DNA of 64,000 nucleotides, taken from Chloroflexi bacterium CSP1-4. GTDB lineage: Bacteria; Chloroflexota; Limnocylindria; Limnocylindrales; CSP1-4. The translations under genes and the position numbers were made by a program. This document shows, in pieces, positions 36,869-45,949 of the stretch; position 1 is the first letter of the stretch, and the number at the start of each line of letters is the position of its first letter. The notes under the pieces were generated by a model, which did not search any database, was not told where the DNA came from, and worked only from the letters and a program-made list of their open reading frames with translations. The stretch is from positions 1-64,000 of the forward strand of contig LDXM01000010.1 of NCBI GenBank assembly GCA_001443375.1. Direction: 5' to 3'.

Positions 36869-37383
36869 GCGACCTCGACGCGCGCAGCCTCCAGGAACGT
36901 TTCGCACCGGCGAGCGTCTGCTTCGGCTGCGGGCCGGCCAACCGCGACGGCCTCGGCCTGCGCAGCTTCCCCGACCCGCACCGGACGGACGGCCTGGTGG
37001 CTACGTGGATGCCGTCGCCGCACCACCACGCCTTCGCCAACGTCCTGAACGGCGGCATCGTCGGCGCGCTGATGGACTGCCACGCCAACTGGGCGGCGGC
37101 CATGGCCCTCATGCGCGCCTCGGGAGCGGACCTGCCGCCGGCCACCGTCACCGCCGGCTACGAGGTGAAGCTACTGGCGCCGACGCTCACGGACGCACCC
37201 CTGACGATCCACTCCTGGCCGGTCTCGGTCCAGGGACGCCGAGTTACGAGCGAGGCGCGGATCGAGGCCGTGGACGGCTCCGTCACCGCCACGTTCCTCG
37301 GTCGTTTCGTGGCCGTGCACGAGGAGCACCCGGCGCACGACCGCTGGCAGCCGGGCGAGGGCCCGACGCCCGGGGCAGGCTAG
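36865..37383 (+). CDS. Hotdog-fold thioesterase (PaaI/4HBT-like)
   Basis: 172 residues. The core HAFANVLNGGIVGALMDCHANWAA has the NGG..GALMD pattern of the hotdog thioesterase helix; the N-terminal CFGCGPANRDGLGLR is common to a YiiD/PaaI-like group. It is predicted to hydrolyse an acyl-CoA in the cytosol. The stop overlaps the convergent hydrolase by 4 bp. Confidence 0.85.
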   Translation: MSDLDARSLQERFAPASVCFGCGPANRDGLGLRSFPDPHRTDGLVATWMPSPHHHAFANVLNGGIVGALMDCHANWAAAMALMRASGADLPPATVTAGYEVKLLAPTLTDAPLTIHSWPVSVQGRRVTSEARIEAVDGSVTATFLGRFVAVHEEHPAHDRWQPGEGPTPGAG

Positions 37384-38207
37384 GTGACGGTCGCGAAGAG
37401 GAAGTCGCGCACGAGGCGGCGGAAGTCGTCGGGCCGCTCCAGGTTGACCATGTGCGCGACCCTCGGCACGACCACGCGCCGCGCGCCGGCGATGCCGAGC
37501 TCCAGCGCCTCCGCCCCCGCCGTGACCCCCGAGACGTCCAGGTCGCCGTGGAGGATCAGCGTGGGCACCCGGACCTCGGCCAGGCGGCCGATGGCCGGCG
37601 GCTCGAGCGGGATCGGCCGCGCCTCGGTGTGGCCAGCCGTGTAGTTGGCCAGGCTCATGGCCCGCACGCGATCGCGCACCGCGGCCGCGACCCGGGTGGC
37701 CGGCTGGCCCACGCCGTCGACCCACAGCCGCACGTCGAGGTCGGCGACGCCGGTCCAGTCACGAGCCTTCGACAGCGGCTCCTCGCTCTCGAAGAGCGCC
37801 CGCTCCACCGGTGTCGGCTCGTGTTCCATGCCGCCCGGCCCGCAGGCGACCAGGACGAGAGCGCTCACCCGTTCGGGCCGTTCCAGGGTGAAATCGAGGG
37901 CGATCTGGCCACCACGCGAGCAGCCCAGCAGCGCAGCCCGCTCGATCCCGAGGTGGTCGAGCAGCGCGGCCAGGTCGGCGCGATTCGAATAGTCCACGGC
38001 GTCGGTCCTGGATCGCCCAAAGCCGCGGCAGTCGTACGTCACGACACGATGCCCGCCGGCGAAGCTCGGCACGTCGTCGTCCCACACACCGTGGTCGGCG
38101 ATGCCCGCGTGCACGAGGACGAGCGCCGGGCCTCGGCCGGTGGACTCCCAGTAGAGCGTTCCGCCCGGCACGTCGAGCGTGCCGAAGGCGTCTGCGGAGA
38201 AGGTCAT
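37380..38207 (-). CDS. Alpha/beta hydrolase
   Basis: 275 residues with the nucleophile elbow GCSRGGQIA (Ser nucleophile), oxyanion-region LVLVHAGIADHGVWDDD, the acid strand LILHGDLD and a late His in VPRVAHMVNLERP: a complete catalytic triad. Similar to 3-oxoadipate enol-lactonase-like hydrolases; substrate unknown. It overlaps the following hydrolase gene (upstream on this strand) by ATGA. Confidence 0.9.
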   Translation of the reverse strand: MTFSADAFGTLDVPGGTLYWESTGRGPALVLVHAGIADHGVWDDDVPSFAGGHRVVTYDCRGFGRSRTDAVDYSNRADLAALLDHLGIERAALLGCSRGGQIALDFTLERPERVSALVLVACGPGGMEHEPTPVERALFESEEPLSKARDWTGVADLDVRLWVDGVGQPATRVAAAVRDRVRAMSLANYTAGHTEARPIPLEPPAIGRLAEVRVPTLILHGDLDVSGVTAGAEALELGIAGARRVVVPRVAHMVNLERPDDFRRLVRDFLFATVT

Positions 38208-39133
38208 ACGTCTCCCGCGGCGGCCGCGACGAGGAGCCCGAGAAGCTCGGCGCTCACCTCGTCCGGCCGGTAGCGCATGACATTGTGCGCCACGCCGCCG
38301 TAGCGGACGACGCGCACCGGAGGATGCCCGGCGGCGGCACGGATCCGAAGCAGGTCATCGAGCGCCAGGCGCCGCTCGCGCGCCGTCTCGTCGTCGGCGC
38401 CGCCCGCCTCGGCCACCAGCACCAGGAGTGGGCCGCGCACCTCGGCCAGGGCCGCTTCCGGGTCGTAGCCGAACATCGTCCGCACCGACGCGGCCAGCGC
38501 GTGGCGGCGCACCACCGGCGCCACGCGACCGGTGTGCTTCTCATCGACAGCCGCGCGCGCCGCGCGCTCCTGGTCCGCGTCCCAGCTCGCCTCGTCCCAC
38601 TCGCGCCGGTCGGCCAGGTAGGCGTCCATCGAGCGCAGGACTTCCGGCGGCTCGGCCAGGCCGCGCAGGAACTCCGCGGCGTCCATCCGGGTCGTCGCCT
38701 CCAGCTCCTCCCAGCCGCCGTCCACGAGTCCGAGGCCGGCCACCGCGCCAGGCTGGACCCGCGCCGTCCAGGCGGCCACCTGGGCCCCGAAGCCGTGACC
38801 CACCAGCACGGCCGGCTGACCGCCCGCATCGGGCCCGAAGCCGTGGGCGACGAGGACGGTCAGCAGGTCGTAGGCGAGCGACTCGAGGTCGTACCCCGCG
38901 GGCGGCGCCTCGCTGAGCCCGTGTCCTCGGAGGTCCACGGCCAGCACCCGCGTCGCGGCCCGCAACCGCCGCGCCACCGGTGCCCACGCCCAGGCCGTCT
39001 GGGCCAGGCCGTGGATCAGCAACAGCGGCGGCAGGCTGGTCGCCGACGGGACTCCCCAGTCGAGGACATGGATCCGGTCGCCGGTATCGAGCGTCACGAC
39101 TAACGAGTCGGGCTCGACGGGGGGAAGCGTCAC
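38204..39133 (-). CDS. Alpha/beta hydrolase
   Basis: 309 residues. LLLIHGLAQTAWAW near the N-terminus is the oxyanion-hole region and VGHGFGAQVAAW replaces the usual GHSxG nucleophile serine by phenylalanine-glycine context (GHGFG), so the classical Ser is missing at that position and catalysis may be altered. The GVAHNVMRYRPDE segment holds a C-terminal His. GTG 39133 is 6 nt from TATGCT (39140-39145), a leaderless start. Two-gene unit with the preceding-described hydrolase. Confidence 0.82.
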   Translation of the reverse strand: MTLPPVEPDSLVVTLDTGDRIHVLDWGVPSATSLPPLLLIHGLAQTAWAWAPVARRLRAATRVLAVDLRGHGLSEAPPAGYDLESLAYDLLTVLVAHGFGPDAGGQPAVLVGHGFGAQVAAWTARVQPGAVAGLGLVDGGWEELEATTRMDAAEFLRGLAEPPEVLRSMDAYLADRREWDEASWDADQERAARAAVDEKHTGRVAPVVRRHALAASVRTMFGYDPEAALAEVRGPLLVLVAEAGGADDETARERRLALDDLLRIRAAAGHPPVRVVRYGGVAHNVMRYRPDEVSAELLGLLVAAAAGDV

Positions 39134-39189
39134 CTCGCTAGCATAGGCGTGGAGCCCGGCCGACCGGCCGGCGACAGCCGAGGGAGTCC

Positions 39190-39621
39190 GTGCCCATCCG
39201 ACGCCGCGGAACGCAGGCGCGCCGCCATCCCGCGCGCCGCGCCGACCTGTCCGCTGGCCGTCACGAGCCGTTCGAGCGGCTCGTCGAGCGCGCCCTCGAC
39301 CGCCTGCCCGCTTCCGTGCGGCGGCTCCTGGAGAACGTCGCCATCGTCATCGAGGACGAGCCCGACCGGCAGCAGCGCAGGGAGCAGGGCCTGGCACCCG
39401 ATGAGACGCTGTACGGCCTCTACGAGGGCACGCCGGTGGTCGAGTACGGCGCCGACTGGGTGCCCTTCCCGAACAAGATCACGCTCTTCCGGCTGCCCCT
39501 CGAGGAGGACTTCCCCGATCCCGATGAACTGGCCAAGGAGGTGCGCCGGACCGTGATCCACGAACTGGCGCACCACGCCGGCTTCGGCGACGACCGGCTC
39601 CACGACTTCGGGCTCGACTGA
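39190..39621 (+). CDS. Zincin-like metallopeptidase-family protein
   Basis: 143 residues. The HExxH motif is at 124-128 (VIHELAHHAGFGDDRL), as in the small minimal-zincin family (DUF1025-like) where a downstream Asp/His completes the site. The region ENVAIVIEDEP and LYGLYEGTPV also fit. GTG 39190 has GAGGGAG just upstream. Substrate and role are unknown; no signal peptide. Confidence 0.88.
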   Translation: MPIRRRGTQARRHPARRADLSAGRHEPFERLVERALDRLPASVRRLLENVAIVIEDEPDRQQRREQGLAPDETLYGLYEGTPVVEYGADWVPFPNKITLFRLPLEEDFPDPDELAKEVRRTVIHELAHHAGFGDDRLHDFGLD

Positions 39622-39769
39622 AGGCGCCGAAGGTACTGCTCGACGCGGGAGCCACCCGGCGGCAGGCTTCGCACGACGGACGGTCCGGGCGCCGGCAGGG
39701 CGGCCGCCGCGGACTCCTCCCCGGCGTCGGCCGCCGGCGTCGACGTTGCCCGCGACGCCGGGCCGTCCG

Positions 39770-40795
39770 TCACCACCCGTCGCCGGCCAGCTCGAGGATC
39801 GCCGGCAGCCGCCCGAGATCCACGTTGCCGCCCGACGCGACGACCGCCACGGTCTCGCCGTCGCGGATGGGGATGCGCCCGGCCAGGACCGCGCCGAGGG
39901 CCGTCGCCCCGGCCGGCTCGAGGAGCTGCTTCATCCGTTCCAGCGCGAAGCGGACGCCGCACGCGATCGTCGGCTCGTCGACGAGGATCACCGCCTCGAC
40001 GCAGTGGCGGGCGATGTCGATAGCCCAGGATCCGGCGAAGGGGGCGCCCAGCCCGTCGGCGATGGAAGCGGGCACGATCGTGACCGGCTCGCCGGCAGCG
40101 ACGCCCAGCCACAGCGCGTTGCTCGTCTCGGGCTCCACGGCGAAGACCCTGGCGCCCGGACAAAGCGCCTTGACGGCGCTGGCGATGCCGCCGACCAGCC
40201 CACCACCTCCGGCACCGACGACGACGACATCGACCGCGGGCAGGTCCTCGACGATCTCCAGTCCCACGGTCCCCTGGCCCGCGATGACCTCGGGATCGTC
40301 GTAGGGGTGGACGACGACGAGATTGCGCTCGTCGCGCAGCCGTTCCATATGCGCGAGCGCCTCGCCGACGTGCTCGCCGTGCAGGACGACCTGCGCCCCG
40401 TAGCCGGTCGCCGCGGCCACCTTCGAGCGGGAGGCGTTGGCGGGCATGACCACGGTCGCCGCCACGCCCAGCGCCGACGCGGCATACGCCACGGCCTGGG
40501 CGTGGTTGCCGGCCGAGATCGTGATGAGCCCGCGCGCCCTCTCGTCGGCCGTCAGCTGGGCGACGCGGTTGGTGGCGCCGCGCGGCTTGAAGGAGCCGGT
40601 GACCTGGAGGTGCTCGGCCTTCACGAAGAGGCGCCCCACGCCATCGCCCGCCGGCCCGGCGCCGAGCAGCAGGCCGTGGCGCTCGGCCACGAAGCGCGCT
40701 GCCGTACGGGACGAGAGGAGCGGCGTGCGCTCGACGCGCCCGGCTATGCGGGCCGCCGCCGCCTCGATGGCGGCCAGCGGGATCTCGCGGCTCAT
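39770..40795 (-). CDS. Threonine ammonia-lyase/serine-threonine dehydratase
   Basis: 341 residues, PLP fold type II. The Schiff-base lysine is K70 in TGSFKPRGA; the phosphate-binding loop is GAGGGGLVGG. No ACT regulatory domain follows, so this resembles the short, catabolic or amino-acid racemase-like form rather than feedback-regulated IlvA. It is coupled to the MFS gene by a one-base overlap (TGATG). Confidence 0.9.
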   Translation of the reverse strand: MSREIPLAAIEAAAARIAGRVERTPLLSSRTAARFVAERHGLLLGAGPAGDGVGRLFVKAEHLQVTGSFKPRGATNRVAQLTADERARGLITISAGNHAQAVAYAASALGVAATVVMPANASRSKVAAATGYGAQVVLHGEHVGEALAHMERLRDERNLVVVHPYDDPEVIAGQGTVGLEIVEDLPAVDVVVVGAGGGGLVGGIASAVKALCPGARVFAVEPETSNALWLGVAAGEPVTIVPASIADGLGAPFAGSWAIDIARHCVEAVILVDEPTIACGVRFALERMKQLLEPAGATALGAVLAGRIPIRDGETVAVVASGGNVDLGRLPAILELAGDGW

Positions 40796-42030
40796 CACGT
40801 GGCCGGTGCCAGCCGTCCGGCGCTGAAGAGGATGACGGCCGGCACGAGGGCGACGACCGCAGCGGCGACGACGAGCGGGCCGAGGCCGGCCACGGCGAGG
40901 ACCGCCGGCGCCAGCACGGTCGTCAGCGCCGCACCGACCAGGCCGCCCATGTCGAGGACGCCGAGGGCCGAAGCACGCTCGTTCGGTGTGGTGGCATCCG
41001 CGACCAGGGCGGTACCCGCCAGGTAGGCGATGTTCCAGCCGGCGCCCACGAGGAAGATCGAGGGCAGGACGGTGCTGAGGGTCGAGCCCAGCGCCAGGCC
41101 CAGGGCGCCGGTGGCCACGATGACGAGGCCCAGGCTCATGGCCGGGCGGCGCCCCACGGCATCCACGACCCGCCCGAGGACCGGCGCGAGCCCGAACATG
41201 CCCACGAAGTGGACGCCGAGCGCGACGGAGATGGCGCCCAGGTCCTGGCCGCGGTGGTGCATCTCGAGCCCCACGACCGACATCGCCGCCGCCATCACGA
41301 CCTGGGCGACGACGACCGCCAGCAGGCCGGCGCGGAGCGTCGGATCGGTGTAGACGAGACGCAGCGAGCGTCGGCCGGCGAGGGCGGGAGCGGCTCCCGG
41401 GGCAGCGCCAAGCTCGCGCGCGATCGAGAGCGGGTCGCGGCGCATCCCGAGCACGACGCCGGCCCCGAGGGCGGCGAGGGCGGCGGCGACGATCCACGGC
41501 GCGGCCAGGGACGAGGGATCGCCGGTGCGGTTGCTCAGCAGCGGCGAGAAGACGATCGGGCCGAGGATGGCACCCACGGCCGCACCGAGCAGCACGCGGC
41601 CGACGCGCGAGGCCCGCTTGTCCGGTGGGGCCATGTCCGCGGCACCGACCCGGGCCAGGTTGACCGTGCCCAACCCGAGGCCGAGCGCCACGAGGGCCGC
41701 GAAGAAGAGGGGCACCAGCCGGTACTCGACGGCCACGAAGAGCACGCCCGATGCGGCCGCGGCGGCGAGGAAGCCGAGGGTCAGGACCGGCCCCCGACCC
41801 ACGCGGTCCATGAGCCGGCCGGCCGGCACCGCCACCAGGCCGAGTGCGACGAGGAACAGGGCCGAACCGACGCCGGCCACGGCCGTCTCGCCGGTGAGCA
41901 CCTCGGTCGTGATCGCGGTGAGGGCCGATTGGAGTTGGATGACCGCCCAGCCGATGGCGTATATGGAGCCCAGGATGACCGTGTTGCGGCGGATGACGCG
42001 CTCGAGCGCGAGGTCGACGGGGGGAGGCAT
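40795..42030 (-). CDS. MFS transporter
   Basis: 411 residues with about 12 hydrophobic helices. The loop 2-3 motif appears as GRLMDRVGRGPVL and the matching second-half loop as GRVVDAVGRRPAM, showing the duplicated major-facilitator architecture. Probable proton-driven exporter of an unknown small molecule. Translationally coupled to the dehydratase, which could mean a linked substrate. Confidence 0.9.
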   Translation of the reverse strand: MPPPVDLALERVIRRNTVILGSIYAIGWAVIQLQSALTAITTEVLTGETAVAGVGSALFLVALGLVAVPAGRLMDRVGRGPVLTLGFLAAAAASGVLFVAVEYRLVPLFFAALVALGLGLGTVNLARVGAADMAPPDKRASRVGRVLLGAAVGAILGPIVFSPLLSNRTGDPSSLAAPWIVAAALAALGAGVVLGMRRDPLSIARELGAAPGAAPALAGRRSLRLVYTDPTLRAGLLAVVVAQVVMAAAMSVVGLEMHHRGQDLGAISVALGVHFVGMFGLAPVLGRVVDAVGRRPAMSLGLVIVATGALGLALGSTLSTVLPSIFLVGAGWNIAYLAGTALVADATTPNERASALGVLDMGGLVGAALTTVLAPAVLAVAGLGPLVVAAAVVALVPAVILFSAGRLAPAT

Positions 42031-42096
42031 CGGGCGGCATTGTCGCAGCCGTCGCGCCCCGGCGCCCGATAAGCATGGCGGCCAGGCCTACTGACT

Positions 42097-42127
42097 ACTT
42101 GCGTATTTGCGCAAGTGATGACACAAT
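42097..42127 (+). promoter_or_regulatory. Promoter with overlapping palindromic operator (arsR-type)
   Basis: ACTTGCG (42097-42103) and CGCAAGT (42110-42116) form a perfect inverted repeat around 6 bp. It covers the -35 TTGCGT (42099-42104) of a promoter whose -10 CACAAT (42122-42127) follows after exactly 17 bp. The ArsR-like gene starts 6 nt after the -10, so this is a leaderless promoter probably repressed by its own product. Confidence 0.7.
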
Positions 42128-42133
42128 CCGAGC

Positions 42134-42430
42134 ATGACGTCAGCCACGATCTCGAGCGAGATCGACCGGGAGCGGTTCGCCGCCGTCGGTCGGGCGCTCG
42201 CCGATCCCAAGCGACTGTGCGTCCTCGAGACGCTGGCCGCGGGCGAGCGCTCGGTCAGCGAGCTCTCACGCGATGTCGGCTGCCAGGTGCCGAACATGAG
42301 CCAGCACCTGGCGGTCCTGCGCAGCGCCGGTCTCGTCGCCACGCGGCGGGACGGCACCACCGTCTACTACCGTCTCGCGGACTCCCGGGTCCTCGAGACC
42401 TACCGACTCATCCAGACGCTCGCCCGCTAG
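42134..42430 (+). CDS. ArsR-family winged-helix repressor
   Basis: 98 residues: ADPKRLCVLETLAAGERSVSELSRDV..PNMSQHLAVLRSAGLVATRRDGTTVYYRL is the ArsR/SmtB DNA-binding fold. The classical CVC metal site is absent; only C29 and C50 are present, so sensing of a thiol-reactive signal or of a metal by other ligands is possible. It lies 26 bp upstream of thioredoxin on the same transcript. Confidence 0.92.
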   Translation: MTSATISSEIDRERFAAVGRALADPKRLCVLETLAAGERSVSELSRDVGCQVPNMSQHLAVLRSAGLVATRRDGTTVYYRLADSRVLETYRLIQTLAR

Positions 42431-42456
42431 GGCGGCAAGAAAGGGAAACGAGGCCG

Positions 42457-42798
42457 ATGGCCACGATCAAGGTTGCCACCGACGAGACCTTCGAGGAGCT
42501 GGTGCTCCACAACGACAAGCCCGTGGTCGTGGACTTCTGGGCGGCCTGGTGCGGCCCCTGCAGGCTGGTCGCACCGGAGATGGAGAAGCTGGCCGAGAAG
42601 TACGACGGCCGCGTGGACGTCGTGAAGGTCGACGTCGACGCCAACCCCGGCCTCTCGCGCGAGTTCAACATCATGTCCATCCCCACCATCGCCTACTTCC
42701 AGCCGGGCGCGCAGCCGCGAGGCGTCGTCGGCTTCAAGCCGCTGGAGGCACTCGAGCAGGCCTTCGGGCTCACCGAGCTGGCACCCGCACAGGGCTGA
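42457..42798 (+). CDS. trxA: Thioredoxin
   Basis: 113 residues with the active site WCGPC (C32, C35), DFWAAW before it and the cis-proline loop MSIPTIAYF. Disulfide reductase of the cytosol. AAGGGAAACGAGG precedes ATG 42457. Its cotranscription with an ArsR-type repressor suggests induction by redox or metal stress. A strong hairpin follows. Confidence 0.96.
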   Translation: MATIKVATDETFEELVLHNDKPVVVDFWAAWCGPCRLVAPEMEKLAEKYDGRVDVVKVDVDANPGLSREFNIMSIPTIAYFQPGAQPRGVVGFKPLEALEQAFGLTELAPAQG

Positions 42799-42818
42799 TC
42801 CCCGCTCCTCCTCCCGTC

Positions 42819-42848
42819 AGGGCCCCGACCGGCGACGATCGGGGCCCT
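42819..42848. terminator. Bidirectional terminator-like hairpin
   Basis: AGGGCCCCGA (42819-42828) pairs perfectly with TCGGGGCCCT (42839-42848) over a 10-nt loop. It lies between the convergent ends of trxA and the minus-strand gene ending at 42854. There is no T-tract. Confidence 0.7.
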
Positions 42849-42853
42849 CGGAT

Positions 42854-43153
42854 TCAGCCGCCGGCCCCGCGGACGGCGAACGCGAACCAGGCCGCGACGC
42901 GGTCGAGCGCGAAACGATCGAGTGAGCGCGGCCGGAACGCGACCCACTCCGGGCCCCGCGGCGACGCGTGGGCGTCGGGCGTCCTCAAGGCGGCGGCCAC
43001 GACGTCGGGCCGCAGCCGGAACTCGACGCCGGCAGCTTCCAGGACGGCCACGAGGCGGTCGCCGACGAGATACTCGACCCGCTCGCCGGCGACGCGGCGC
43101 GCCACGCCGGCCCCGTCCGCCGCCTCGTCGAGCAGCGGCGCGAGATCGCTCAA
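42854..43153 (-). CDS. Small protein of unknown function coupled to DinB-like gene
   Basis: 99 residues from TTG 43153, which overlaps the upstream stop as TTGA. The segment RRVAGERVEYLVGDRLVAVL and GVEFRLRPDVVAAALRTPDA look like a genuine conserved domain of small single-domain proteins, with SPRGPEWVAFRP near the C-terminus. I cannot name the family. A TTG start is rare, but no ATG/GTG fits. Confidence 0.6.
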   Translation of the reverse strand: MSDLAPLLDEAADGAGVARRVAGERVEYLVGDRLVAVLEAAGVEFRLRPDVVAAALRTPDAHASPRGPEWVAFRPRSLDRFALDRVAAWFAFAVRGAGG

Positions 43154-43638
43154 CGCCCCGCGGCGCCGAGGATGACGGCCAGCTCGGGCCGATGCTCCTG
43201 GTAGTGCTCGATCGTCTCGCCGACGAAGGTCTCCATGCGCTCCGGGCTCTTGATCCAGCGCGCCTCGGGCACGACCGTCAGCGTGCCGCGCAGCTCGCCG
43301 GGGACCTCGCGGATGCGCCGCCGCACTTCCTCGAGCGGGAGCGCGCGCCAGGTGGCCATGAGGCGCTCGTTCAGGGCGTCGCCCTCCGCCTCCCAGGCGG
43401 CGTCGATCTCCGCGCTCGTGCGGCTCTGCTCCCCCACGGCGAGGTCCCGCGCGATGCCCAGCGCCACCTCCAGCCAGGCCACGATGTGGCCGGCCAGGTC
43501 GCGCCCGGTCCAGCCGCGGGCCGGCCCGTCGGGATCGGTGGGGCGCTCCAGATCCTCGTCGGAGAGGTCCGCGAGCGCCTCGTAGGGCGCCCACTCCTCG
43601 CGCTCCTCCTCGAGGAACTCCATCGCGCTCAGGTACAT
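43150..43638 (-). CDS. DinB/ClbS-like four-helix protein
   Basis: 162 residues. TGRDLAGHIVAWLEVALGIARDL and ETIEHYQEHRPELAVIL carry the spaced histidines of DinB-fold metal-binding bundles (ClbS/DfsB or mycothiol-dependent-type). GGAGG stands 5 nt before ATG 43638. The family includes thiol-dependent enzymes and DNA-damage-induced proteins; the specific role is unknown. It lies just downstream of the mutase on the opposite-reading neighbour side, same strand. Confidence 0.75.
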   Translation of the reverse strand: MYLSAMEFLEEEREEWAPYEALADLSDEDLERPTDPDGPARGWTGRDLAGHIVAWLEVALGIARDLAVGEQSRTSAEIDAAWEAEGDALNERLMATWRALPLEEVRRRIREVPGELRGTLTVVPEARWIKSPERMETFVGETIEHYQEHRPELAVILGAAGR

Positions 43639-43651
43639 CGTGCCTCCGATC

Positions 43652-45331
43652 CTAGACCGCCACCGGTTCTCGGTACTCACCGAACACCGCGCGGAAGACG
43701 CCGCACATCTCGCCGAGCGTGGCGTAGGCGGCGGCGCACTCGATGAGCGCCGGCATGAGGTTCGCCTCGCTCGAGCCCGGCCGCGCGGCGAGGTCGCGCA
43801 GGCGCGCTAGGGCTGCCGCCACGACCTCCGCATCCCGATCTCGACGCACCCGCTCCAGGCGTGCCAGGTGCGCCCGCAGGGACGTCTCGCTGACCTGGAG
43901 GAGCGGGATCTCCAGGACCTCGTCGGGGTCGACGTGGGTGTTCACTCCCACCACCTCGCGCTCGCCGGCGTCGAACTCGCGCTGGTAGCGGTAGGCGGCG
44001 TCGGCGATCTCGCGCTGTGGGTAGCCCGCGGCGATGGCCGCCACCATGCCGCCCCGCGCGTCGATCTCGTCGATGTAGCGCCATGCCGCACGCTCGGTCT
44101 CGCTGGTGAGTTCCTCCACGAACCAGCTGCCGCCGAGGGGGTCGACGGTGTTGGCCACGCCGGTCTCCGCGGCGATGACCTGCTGCTGGCGCAGGGCCAG
44201 CAGCGCGGCCTCGGCGGAGGGCACGGCCCAGGCCTCGTCGTAGGCGTCGGTGTGCAGCGACTGCGTGCCGCCCAGCACGGCTGCGAGGGCCTGGATGGCG
44301 ACGCGCGTCAGGTTGTTGAGCGGCTGCTGTGCGGTCAGCGAGGCGCCGGCCGTCTGGGTGTGGAAGCGCATCCAGGTGGAGCGCTCGTTCTCCGCGCCGT
44401 AGCGCTCCGCCATGAGCCTGTACCAGATGCGCCGGGCGGCCCGGAACTTGGCGATCTCCTCGAAGAAGTCGCTGTGGCTGTTGAAGAAGAACGAGAGGCG
44501 AGGCGCGAAATCGTCCACGCGCAGCCCGCGGCGCAGCGCGTCCTCTACGTACGCCATGCCGTCGGCGATGGTGAAGGCCAGCTCCTGTACGGCGGTCGAA
44601 CCGGCCTCGCGGATGTGGTAGCCACTGATCGAGACCGTGTTCCACCTGGGCAGCTCGCGGGTCCCGAACTCGATCGTGTCGGTCACCAGGCGCAGGGACG
44701 GCTCGGGCGGGAAGAGGAACTCCTTCTGCGCCACGAACTCCTTGAGGATGTCGTTCTGGATCGTGCCCTCGAGGATCGCGCGTGGGAAGCCGCGCTTCTC
44801 CGCCGCGGCGATGTACATGGCCCAGATCGGCGCGGCTGGCGAGTTGATCGTCATCGAGGTGCTGACGTGGTCCAGGGGCAGCCCGTCGAGCAGCACCTCC
44901 ATGTCGGCCAAGGAGGAGACGGCAACGCCGCACGTGCCGAACTCGCCCTCCGCCTCGGGGTCGTCGGTGTCGTAGCCGTACAGCGTGGGCATGTCGTAGG
45001 CGATCGAAAGCCCCGTCTGGCCCGCCGCGAGGAGCTGCCTGAACCGCGCGTTCGTGTCCTCGGCGGCACCGAAGCCGGCGAACATGCGCATCGTCCACAT
45101 CCGGCTGCGGTAGCCGGTGGAGTGGATGCCGCGCGTGAAGGGCGGCTCACCGGGCAGGCCGATGTCGCGCGCGGGGTCGAGATCGCGCCACGAGCCCGGG
45201 CCGTACAGCGCGTCGATCTCGACGCCGCTGATGGTGCTGAAGCGGGTCCGCCGCTCGGGAGCCCGGTGCCGTGCGTCGGCCAGCGTGCGCTCGCGCCAGC
45301 GGCGCTCCCGGTCGCCCCAGGCATCGGTCAT
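43652..45331 (-). CDS. Methylmalonyl-CoA mutase large subunit (N-terminal/catalytic)
   Basis: 559 residues of the substrate-binding TIM barrel only, without the B12 domain, which is encoded at 35436-35846. Family motifs: [21 protein letters not shown]-like start region, [34 protein letters not shown], and NSLHTD-like [12 protein letters not shown]. It rearranges methylmalonyl-CoA and succinyl-CoA with adenosylcobalamin. TAGAGT (45339-45344) is 7 nt before the ATG. Related mutases (isobutyryl- or ethylmalonyl-CoA) cannot be excluded. Confidence 0.93.
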   Translation of the reverse strand: MTDAWGDRERRWRERTLADARHRAPERRTRFSTISGVEIDALYGPGSWRDLDPARDIGLPGEPPFTRGIHSTGYRSRMWTMRMFAGFGAAEDTNARFRQLLAAGQTGLSIAYDMPTLYGYDTDDPEAEGEFGTCGVAVSSLADMEVLLDGLPLDHVSTSMTINSPAAPIWAMYIAAAEKRGFPRAILEGTIQNDILKEFVAQKEFLFPPEPSLRLVTDTIEFGTRELPRWNTVSISGYHIREAGSTAVQELAFTIADGMAYVEDALRRGLRVDDFAPRLSFFFNSHSDFFEEIAKFRAARRIWYRLMAERYGAENERSTWMRFHTQTAGASLTAQQPLNNLTRVAIQALAAVLGGTQSLHTDAYDEAWAVPSAEAALLALRQQQVIAAETGVANTVDPLGGSWFVEELTSETERAAWRYIDEIDARGGMVAAIAAGYPQREIADAAYRYQREFDAGEREVVGVNTHVDPDEVLEIPLLQVSETSLRAHLARLERVRRDRDAEVVAAALARLRDLAARPGSSEANLMPALIECAAAYATLGEMCGVFRAVFGEYREPVAV

Positions 45332-45338
45332 GGCGGCG

Positions 45339-45348
45339 ACTCTATCAT
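45339..45348. promoter_or_regulatory. Overlapping divergent -10 boxes
   Basis: Only 24 bp separate the mutase start (45331, minus) from the lipoprotein start (45356, plus). The minus -10 TAGAGT (45344-45339) and plus -10 TATCAT (45343-45348) overlap by 2 bp, each 7 nt from its start codon, so both -35 regions must lie inside the other gene. Confidence 0.55.
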
Positions 45349-45355
45349 CTCCCTG

Positions 45356-45949
45356 ATGCTCCCCGGTTCCCTCCTCCGTCTCGCCCTGCTCGCCGCCGTC
45401 CTCGTCATCGCGGGGGGGTGCGGCAGCGCCGCACCGACGCCTCCACCGGACCCCGCCGCGCCCTGTGCCGGAGCGGATGAGCAACGCGCGCCGGGCTTCT
45501 ACCCGGACCTGGAGGCGCTCCTCCCGACGAAGGTCGCGGGGGCCGCTCCGGCGACGCGCGACAGCGGACGCTACTGCTCCGCGGAGACGCTCGGTTCCCT
45601 GCTCGAGGCCGGCATCGCCGAGCTGCGCTTCGCCGGCGCCACCTGGCCGGGCGAGGGCGAGACGGGCATCGCGCTCGTGGTCTACCGCGCTCCCGGCCTG
45701 ACCGCGGACGCAGTGGCCGACTCGTTCGCCGTCGGGGCGGGCGCGGCGCGCGGCGTGACCCAGGTCCATGCGTCAGAGCGAGACGTGGCCGGCCGGCGCG
45801 GCATCGCCATCACGGCCGTCTCCGGCAGGCGGCCGCAAACGGTCATCATCTGGCCGGCCACTGCGGCGGAGACCGTGAACGTCGTGATCGGATCGGGCGA
45901 GGGCGAGGACCGCCTGGAGGCCGCCGTGAGCGCATTCGGCGACCGATGA
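45356..45949 (+). CDS. Putative lipoprotein of unknown function
   Basis: 197 residues. A signal peptide ([19 protein letters not shown]) ends in a lipobox Cys near residue 22. The mature part has a Pro-rich linker, then a compact domain with two further cysteines. A second lipoprotein at 2107-2652 has a similar size and a comparable DxLxR-poor architecture, but no clear homology is visible. The function is unknown. Confidence 0.7.
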   Translation: MLPGSLLRLALLAAVLVIAGGCGSAAPTPPPDPAAPCAGADEQRAPGFYPDLEALLPTKVAGAAPATRDSGRYCSAETLGSLLEAGIAELRFAGATWPGEGETGIALVVYRAPGLTADAVADSFAVGAGAARGVTQVHASERDVAGRRGIAITAVSGRRPQTVIIWPATAAETVNVVIGSGEGEDRLEAAVSAFGDR

